From Gammaproteobacteria bacterium (GTDB lineage Bacteria > Pseudomonadota > Gammaproteobacteria > DRJJ01), in the NCBI GenBank assembly GCA_011052255.1, contig DRJJ01000150.1, positions 1 through 9,067 on the forward strand: 9,067 nt of DNA, read 5' to 3'. Below the pieces are notes generated by a model that made no database searches, had not been told where the DNA came from, and saw only the letters and a program-made list of their open reading frames with translations. Below, in pieces: positions 5,548 to 9,067 of the stretch. Made by a program: the position numbers and the translations under genes. Each line of letters opens with the position of its first letter. Within the stretch, counting starts at the first letter, position 1.

Positions 5548-6168
5548 TCACAAGCTCACTGTCGGTAGTTCGCCGATTAAGTGGAACGAGCTGAATATTT
5601 TATCCAAGACCGCTGCTTCTTCTTTAAGAGCAGGGTTAACAGGCGCGATCATTATAAAGGAAACAATGGTTTTCTTGCTAAATGGGATAACGGTTATTCC
5701 AGATACGGCCACTTTATGACCTTTGGGAAAGTGATTCAATGTTGAGATGTAAAGCTTTATCCCGCCAACAGACGGAAGAACCTCCTTCTGGAGGATGACC
5801 ATATTAGCAGCGCCGACATCCTTAGATGTTTTCAAGTAGACAGTTTCTATTGTGAAATCGAACATCTTGTTGAGTAAGTCATTTTTCTTAGAATTTCTCT
5901 CAAATGCTTCCTTGGTTACTGAAGACCCCATCGAACCTGCAGTCACAATAAGCGTTACTCCTTTAGGGGTTCGTAGTATGAAGCGAACCCCATCGCCTTC
6001 ACCTGTTTTTGGAAGCTTTGAAGGTTTCCATTCGGAGGGGTACTGGAAAGCATAGCCATAATCTTTGTCAGTGAATTCAGCTATTTTTCCAGATTCAACG
6101 TAAGCTGGCGCGATTGATATGAACAGGGAGAAGGTGAGGGCTTTGTAGGTATCTACACTGGCTGACAT
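5548..6168 (-). CDS. Exported PsbP/DUF1795-like protein
   Basis: This is a 206-residue protein with an apparent signal peptide (hydrophobic core at about 10-24, 'ALTFSLFISIAPAY'). The mature N-terminus carries 'DYGYAFQYPSEWK' (36-48), the typical opening of PsbP/DcrB/DUF1795-like domains, and 'AVLDKIFSSFHL' (186-197), the typical closing helix ('..il.SF.f'). Such domains occur in many small periplasmic or lipid-anchored proteins without a single agreed function. No lipobox cysteine is seen, so it is probably soluble in the periplasm. The ATG at 6166-6168 is supported by AAGGA (6178-6182) 9 nt upstream. A separate promoter at 6306-6334 drives it. What it does in the islet is unknown. Confidence 0.7.
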   Translation of the reverse strand: MSASVDTYKALTFSLFISIAPAYVESGKIAEFTDKDYGYAFQYPSEWKPSKLPKTGEGDGVRFILRTPKGVTLIVTAGSMGSSVTKEAFERNSKKNDLLNKMFDFTIETVYLKTSKDVGAANMVILQKEVLPSVGGIKLYISTLNHFPKGHKVAVSGITVIPFSKKTIVSFIMIAPVNPALKEEAAVLDKIFSSFHLIGELPTVSL

Positions 6169-6305
6169 TATTCTCAGTCCTTATAATGGTGTGGTCTCAG
6201 AGCATGCATTTTCCTGAAATTATTCAGAGCATTTGTGCCCTGTCACCGGTACTGTACTTCTACCTTAATATGTTTGAATTAACCAGCGCGAGATAAACCG
6301 CCAGT

Positions 6306-6334
6306 ATTATACGATTGTAGAGTCTATTTGTTAA
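6306..6334 (-). promoter_or_regulatory. Strong promoter of the PsbP-like gene
   Basis: On the minus strand, -35 TTAACA (6329-6334, 5 of 6) and a perfect -10 TATAAT (6306-6311) are separated by 17 bp. The -35 lies in the last codons of the upstream lipoprotein gene. Transcription would start near 6299, giving a leader of about 130 nt, which contains a 9-bp direct repeat TCAGAGCAT (6197-6205, 6224-6232) of unknown meaning. Confidence 0.65.
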
Positions 6335-6905
6335 AGTCCTCCTGAAACTTCTCCCTTAGCCTCGCCACCACAAGTCGGGCTGCTTCATCTGGTGTATTTA
6401 CCGACCATCCAGACATCTCCCAGCCGCCTTTATAATTGTAATCAGCGACCCATAAACGTTCACCGTTAGCTTTCTTTAATACGATAAGCATTGTACTGTT
6501 CTGCCAAGTAATCGACCCTCCAGAACTTAAGGTTGTACTGCTTCCGCTGATTGTAGCAGAACCTCCTGCATACCCATTCCCGGAATACCATCCAGAACCG
6601 TAGGCAGTAGCATTACCAACAGTGTTGGAGCTGCCAACAAATGTGCTTTGATCAGTGCTCACAAAAGTAATCTCCATTACGCCTGAAAACGGTTCTTTTT
6701 CCTTTAATGGAAGTACGTCTGAAAAATTTAGAAAAACGATCTCATAAACAAGCTTGTCCATTAACGGACTACCAGTGCGCACAAGTACCTGAAAACTTTC
6801 CGATTCGTTGATAGAAGCAAGCGAGACACTTGCTTTGTTGGTTTTTACTGACGAGCAGCTTGAGAGTATAAGAGCTAGCAGTGATAGTAATAGTATTTTT
6901 TGCAT
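6324..6905 (-). CDS. Gly/Ser-rich lipoprotein of unknown family
   Basis: This is a 193-residue lipoprotein: 'MQKILLLSLLALILSSC' is a signal peptide ending in a lipobox with Cys17. Ser at +2 predicts outer-membrane sorting. A mixed alpha/beta stretch (35-85) is followed by a Gly/Ser/Tyr-rich segment at about 91-133 ('VGNATAYGSGWYSGNGYAGG') that is probably flexible or surface-exposed. Then come 'MLIVLKKANGERLWVADYNYKGG' (139-161) and a helical end 'DEAARLVVARLREKFQEDF' (173-191). The ending resembles small DUF4136-type lipoproteins, but I do not recognise a family. No clear Shine-Dalgarno sequence or promoter was found upstream of its ATG (6903-6905). It is the first of three co-oriented exported-protein genes in the islet. 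Confidence 0.75.
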   Translation of the reverse strand: MQKILLLSLLALILSSCSSVKTNKASVSLASINESESFQVLVRTGSPLMDKLVYEIVFLNFSDVLPLKEKEPFSGVMEITFVSTDQSTFVGSSNTVGNATAYGSGWYSGNGYAGGSATISGSSTTLSSGGSITWQNSTMLIVLKKANGERLWVADYNYKGGWEMSGWSVNTPDEAARLVVARLREKFQEDFNK

Positions 6906-7095
6906 TGATAATTACTCTATTAAACATTTACTGTGGCAAGTTACAGACTGCAGTGCGGTCGACTTTAAGTGTCAACTGGTCGTAGTGTGTGAGATTTGTA
7001 TCAAAAATGAAGGGTTATTGAGGTATTTACACATTATCAGAGGTTGCAAGCGCCGTAAGTGCATGATTTATTAATAATTAAAATTACACGAATAT
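6906..7095. other. Islet right margin, no gene recognised
   Basis: These are 190 bases between the lipoprotein start and attR, becoming very AT-rich in 7060-7095. No coding frame, promoter pair or tRNA-like fold was found. In a circular form this margin would join the left margin across the attachment core, so recombinase arm sites would be expected here; I could not identify any. Confidence 0.4.
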
Positions 7096-7156
7096 TAGAG
7101 CAGAGGATTGAAAATCCTCGTGTCCCTGGTTCGATTCCAGGTCCGGCCACCATTTT
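7096..7156 (+). repeat. Right attachment-site copy (attR): tRNA-Phe 3' fragment
   Basis: This is a perfect copy of 3714-3774. It comprises the 57-nt 3' part of tRNA-Phe (7096-7152), including the GAA anticodon loop, T arm and CCA, plus TTTT. It lacks the first 19 nt of the tRNA, so it is not a functional gene. By the usual mechanism it is the host's original tRNA 3' end, and the following T-run (7153-7158) may be the original termination signal. Confidence 0.9.
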
Positions 7157-7428
7157 TTGCCTTTGGCAACATCAAGTCCCGTAAAATCCGGAGCCGCCAG
7201 TTTAGATCCTTTGCTGTGCACTCACCCTCACGCAAAACACTATACGACTACCCTTTTACATTATTCAAAACAGCTACTTAGCTTATCAGCGCTATCTGCG
7301 TTGCAAGACACCCATTCCCTGTTGCTACTCCATTATTAATGATGAGATTACAGTGGCTTCGTTACCCATTTACTATTCTCCTTGCAAAGATGTTCAACTC
7401 AGTATTGCTGGTATGTAATTTAATGCGT
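7157..7428. other. Intergenic stretch without recognised gene
   Basis: This lies between attR and the Pho-like box. It holds a low-complexity Leu/His/Ser-rich frame (7157-7339) starting at a TTG with no ribosome site, which I do not regard as a gene. No strong hairpin, promoter pair or RNA gene was seen. Confidence 0.5.
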
Positions 7429-7457
7429 TTGTCATAGCACTGACATCCTGATGTCAC
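7429..7457 (+). promoter_or_regulatory. Pho-box-like PhoB site and candidate -10
   Basis: Three 7-mers recur at 11-bp steps: TTGTCAT (7429-7435), CTGACAT (7440-7446) and ATGTCAC (7451-7457), matching the PhoB half-site CTGTCAT at 6, 6 and 5 of 7 positions, with 4-bp gaps. A weak -10, GATATT (7468-7473), lies 10 bp downstream, the usual place for PhoB-activated promoters, where the box replaces the -35. The same bases contain a perfect dyad TGACATC-CT-GATGTCA (7441-7456), so another dimeric regulator is possible. Confidence 0.55.
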
Positions 7458-7506
7458 AGTTTGTTGAGATATTTCGTTGACTTCAAAACCTAAAGGATGT
7501 CTGGAT

Positions 7507-8814
7507 ATGAAAAAGAAAATTTTATCTCTGGTGGTTACTGCTGCTATTGGTGGCCTGTCAATCGGTAATGTAACGGCTGATGAAGATCAATCAAGCCATG
7601 CAGTGAAATTCGGTTTTAAAACAATTGATTCATCAGCCAGTACGGTGGGTTGGGATACGACTGCGCCGTGGAAGTTACCCGAGGGCTTCACGCAATCAAT
7701 TGTGACTGACGAAACTGTTCTGAATATTTACGATAATGGTCGCGACGACTGGCCAGACATGAGCATCACCAATGAAACAGGGGTGGAAGCGGGGCGTTAC
7801 CTGTACCGGACACATGAAGTCCGGGGTGTACCGGAAGGTGGGGCCGTCTCTGTCGTGGATCTGAAAACAGGTGAAACCAGGGTGCTGGCACAGGATGTAA
7901 CCTGGGATGCACTTGATGGTATCCGCTGGACCCCTTGGGGCACGCTGCTGTTTTCCGAAGAAGTTACCGGTGGCCGTTTATTTGAAATAATGCTTGATCC
8001 TGAAGACCCCATGAAGGCTCTGGAAGTTATCGATCGCCCGGCAGTCGGTCGCTTGGCACATGAGGGTATAGATGTTGACATGAATGGCAACGTTTATGTG
8101 GTTGATGAACACCGTGGTCGGTCTTCTGGCTGTAGTGGCGTGACGCCTTGTGGTGGTGGTATATATAAATTTATACCTGATGTAGCGGGCGATCTGTCTT
8201 CGGGTTCGCTTTACGCCCTTAAGGTGACGGGTCCAGATGGCACTGGCAAGGGCAAATGGGTTGGGCCAATCGATGCGAGTGTTGCGCGTTCATCGGGCAG
8301 CGCATTTGGTGCACAAAGCTACCAGCGTCCTGAAGATATGGAAATCATCAACAATACGCTCTATGTGGCGATCACTGAAGGTCCACGTGATGAAACCGGC
8401 AAGGAGATGTATGAAGGCCGTGTTTTAGCAATTGATCTTGATACGATGACTGTTTCCAATTTTATCAAGGCGGGTGTGAATGTTCCGGTTGAGATTGGAA
8501 AACCCGGCCAGGCAGGTTTTCAGACGGGTTTTGACAGTGTTGACAATCTGGCTGAAACACCTGACGGTCGTTTGATAGTGATTGAGGATAATAAACCTTC
8601 AGACATATGGGTGGCCAGCAAGGAAACCAATGAGTTTGGTGCGGCAAAAAAAGTATCTCTGTTTGCATCGTTGACTGATCCAGGTGCCGAAGGGACCGGC
8701 ATCTACTTCAGTCCGACTGACCCGAATACACTGTATGTGAACGTTCAGCATTCAGCTGCAGACGATGGTGATGGAACCTGGGCGATAACAAGAACAGACA
8801 GGGATGATGATTAA
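7507..8814 (+). CDS. Secreted PhoX-like (DUF839) beta-propeller protein
   Basis: This is a 435-residue protein with a Sec-type signal peptide (1-24, 'MKKKILSLVVTAAIGGL...NVTA'); no twin arginine is present, unlike classical PhoX, which uses Tat. The mature part follows the PhoX/DUF839 propeller: 'TPWGTLLFSEE' (142-152), 'HEGIDVD' (185-191), 'RPEDMEI' (274-280), 'DNLAETPDGRLIVIEDN' (346-362) and the family end 'LYVNVQH' (409-415). PhoX proteins are Ca/Fe-dependent periplasmic or secreted phosphomonoesterases. The two mature cysteines (209, 215) probably pair. The Cys expected shortly before 'TPWGT' in canonical PhoX is not there, so phosphatase activity is uncertain. ATG 7507, with AAGGA at 7493-7497, is preferred over an in-frame TTG at 7477. 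The upstream Pho-like box supports a role in phosphate stress. Confidence 0.85.
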   Translation: MKKKILSLVVTAAIGGLSIGNVTADEDQSSHAVKFGFKTIDSSASTVGWDTTAPWKLPEGFTQSIVTDETVLNIYDNGRDDWPDMSITNETGVEAGRYLYRTHEVRGVPEGGAVSVVDLKTGETRVLAQDVTWDALDGIRWTPWGTLLFSEEVTGGRLFEIMLDPEDPMKALEVIDRPAVGRLAHEGIDVDMNGNVYVVDEHRGRSSGCSGVTPCGGGIYKFIPDVAGDLSSGSLYALKVTGPDGTGKGKWVGPIDASVARSSGSAFGAQSYQRPEDMEIINNTLYVAITEGPRDETGKEMYEGRVLAIDLDTMTVSNFIKAGVNVPVEIGKPGQAGFQTGFDSVDNLAETPDGRLIVIEDNKPSDIWVASKETNEFGAAKKVSLFASLTDPGAEGTGIYFSPTDPNTLYVNVQHSAADDGDGTWAITRTDRDDD

Positions 8815-8840
8815 ATAATAATTATCAATTTTTAAAGCAT

Positions 8841-8869
8841 AAGGGTGGCCAAACGGTCACCCTTTTTTT
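8841..8869 (+). terminator. Rho-independent terminator of the PhoX-like gene
   Basis: AAGGGTGGCC (8841-8850) pairs with GGTCACCCTT (8855-8864) over 10 bp, including one G-T pair, around the loop AAAC. A T-run follows. It lies 26 nt after the stop codon. Confidence 0.92.
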
Positions 8870-8896
8870 ATAAATTCTCACAGCTGCTTCGTTAAC

Positions 8897-8915
8897 TCCC
8901 TCTCCCTAAGGGAGA
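8897..8915. repeat. CCCTCTCCC-type short inverted repeat fragment
   Basis: TCTCCC (8901-8906) and GGGAGA (8910-8915) form a short stem with loop TAA, inside CTCCCTCTCCCTAAGGGAGA. This matches the start of a dispersed intergenic repeat common in proteobacterial genomes; its usual 'ctggggtgaggg' tail is absent. The remaining bases to 9067 hold no recognised gene, only an AT-rich dyad AAATTTT-AG-AAAATTT (9038-9053). Confidence 0.4.
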
Positions 8916-9067
8916 AGGAATGGCTACGATAATAGGGCTGCGTGATATCATGTCTATAATGTCTTCGGCCATGCTGATGGTGCGTTAATTCAGAGGCTTA
9001 CCGTGAATTACCGATTTCTTAACGGGACAGCAGTGATAAATTTTAGAAAATTTGTATGACTACTCAT

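Larger units (their letters stand above)
3714..7156. mobile_element. 3.4-kb genomic islet integrated at the tRNA-Phe 3' end
   Basis: A perfect 61-bp direct repeat bounds the segment: 3714-3774 and 7096-7156, an offset of exactly 3382 bp. It covers the tRNA-Phe 3' 57 nt, from the D-arm end through CCA, plus TTTT. The intact tRNA at one end and a 3' fragment at the other is the signature of tyrosine-recombinase integration into a tRNA gene. The interior is more AT-rich than the mutY region and holds five genes: a DUF4258/HTH pair on the plus strand, and a Rap1a/Tai-like protein, a PsbP-like protein and a lipoprotein on the minus strand. No integrase, excisionase or replication gene is recognisable. 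It is either a non-autonomous element or a remnant after loss of its mobility genes. Confidence 0.88.

Noticed and set aside
5522..5719. Plus-strand open frame opposite the PsbP-like gene
   Set aside because: Antisense to a gene with signal peptide, family motifs, promoter and ribosome site.
6197..6232. 9-bp direct repeat TCAGAGCAT in the PsbP-like gene leader as a riboswitch or binding array
   Set aside because: Only two copies, 27 bp apart, with no conserved RNA fold I can recognise.
7096..7152. Second tRNA-Phe gene
   Set aside because: It lacks the first 19 nt (acceptor 5' strand and most of the D arm), so it cannot fold as a tRNA; it is the att copy.
7157..7339. 60-codon open frame just after attR
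   Set aside because: Low-complexity Leu/Ser/His composition, TTG start, no ribosome site.
1..9067. CRISPR array or insertion sequence
   Set aside because: No regularly spaced repeats and no transposase-like frame with terminal inverted repeats were seen.

Overview
The window looks like chromosomal DNA of a gammaproteobacterium. The gene order asmA-like, mutY, yggX with a tRNA-Phe gene nearby is known from that class. MutY and YggX read as typical gammaproteobacterial proteins, and the tRNA-Phe has an encoded CCA. Base composition is mixed: about 57% G+C in a sampled core line (1261-1320) and about 38% in a sampled island line (4141-4200). I cannot name the genus.

Layout. (1) 2-2265, plus strand: a tight run of the 3' part of an AsmA-family gene, mutY (A/G-mismatch adenine glycosylase) and yggX (iron-trafficking/oxidative protection). 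The mutY-yggX junction carries a 14-bp tandem duplication that creates a five-codon relay ORF. (2) 2299-2350: a REP-like inverted repeat with GTAG/CTAC ends between convergent genes. (3) 2366-3433, minus strand: a radical SAM enzyme of the AmmeMemoRadiSam (AmrS) type. (4) 3591-3770: a sigma70-like promoter and an intact tRNA-Phe(GAA). (5) 3714-7156: a compact genomic islet. The 3' 57 nt of the tRNA plus TTTT recur as a perfect 61-bp direct repeat at 7096-7156, so this is a 3382-bp insertion at the tRNA-Phe 3' end. It has no recognisable integrase. (6) 7429-8869: a Pho-box-like site, a secreted PhoX-like (DUF839) protein and a strong Rho-independent terminator. (7) 8870-9067: a short repeat fragment and otherwise no recognised gene.

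The islet is the most interesting part. Its left half holds a DUF4258 protein followed by an MqsA/HigA-like HTH protein, which together resemble a toxin-antitoxin pair. The apparent promoter of the pair has its -10 box at the centre of a perfect 19-bp palindrome, a clear layout for autoregulation. Its right half holds three minus-strand genes, all for exported proteins: a four-cysteine periplasmic protein resembling the Rap1a/Tai type VI secretion immunity family, a PsbP/DUF1795-like protein, and a Gly/Ser-rich lipoprotein of unknown family. Two of the three have their own good promoters. The islet therefore looks like addiction plus envelope or competition cargo carried by an element that does not encode its own mobility. 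The working idea is a passive defence islet mobilised in trans, or the remnant of a larger tRNA-Phe island.
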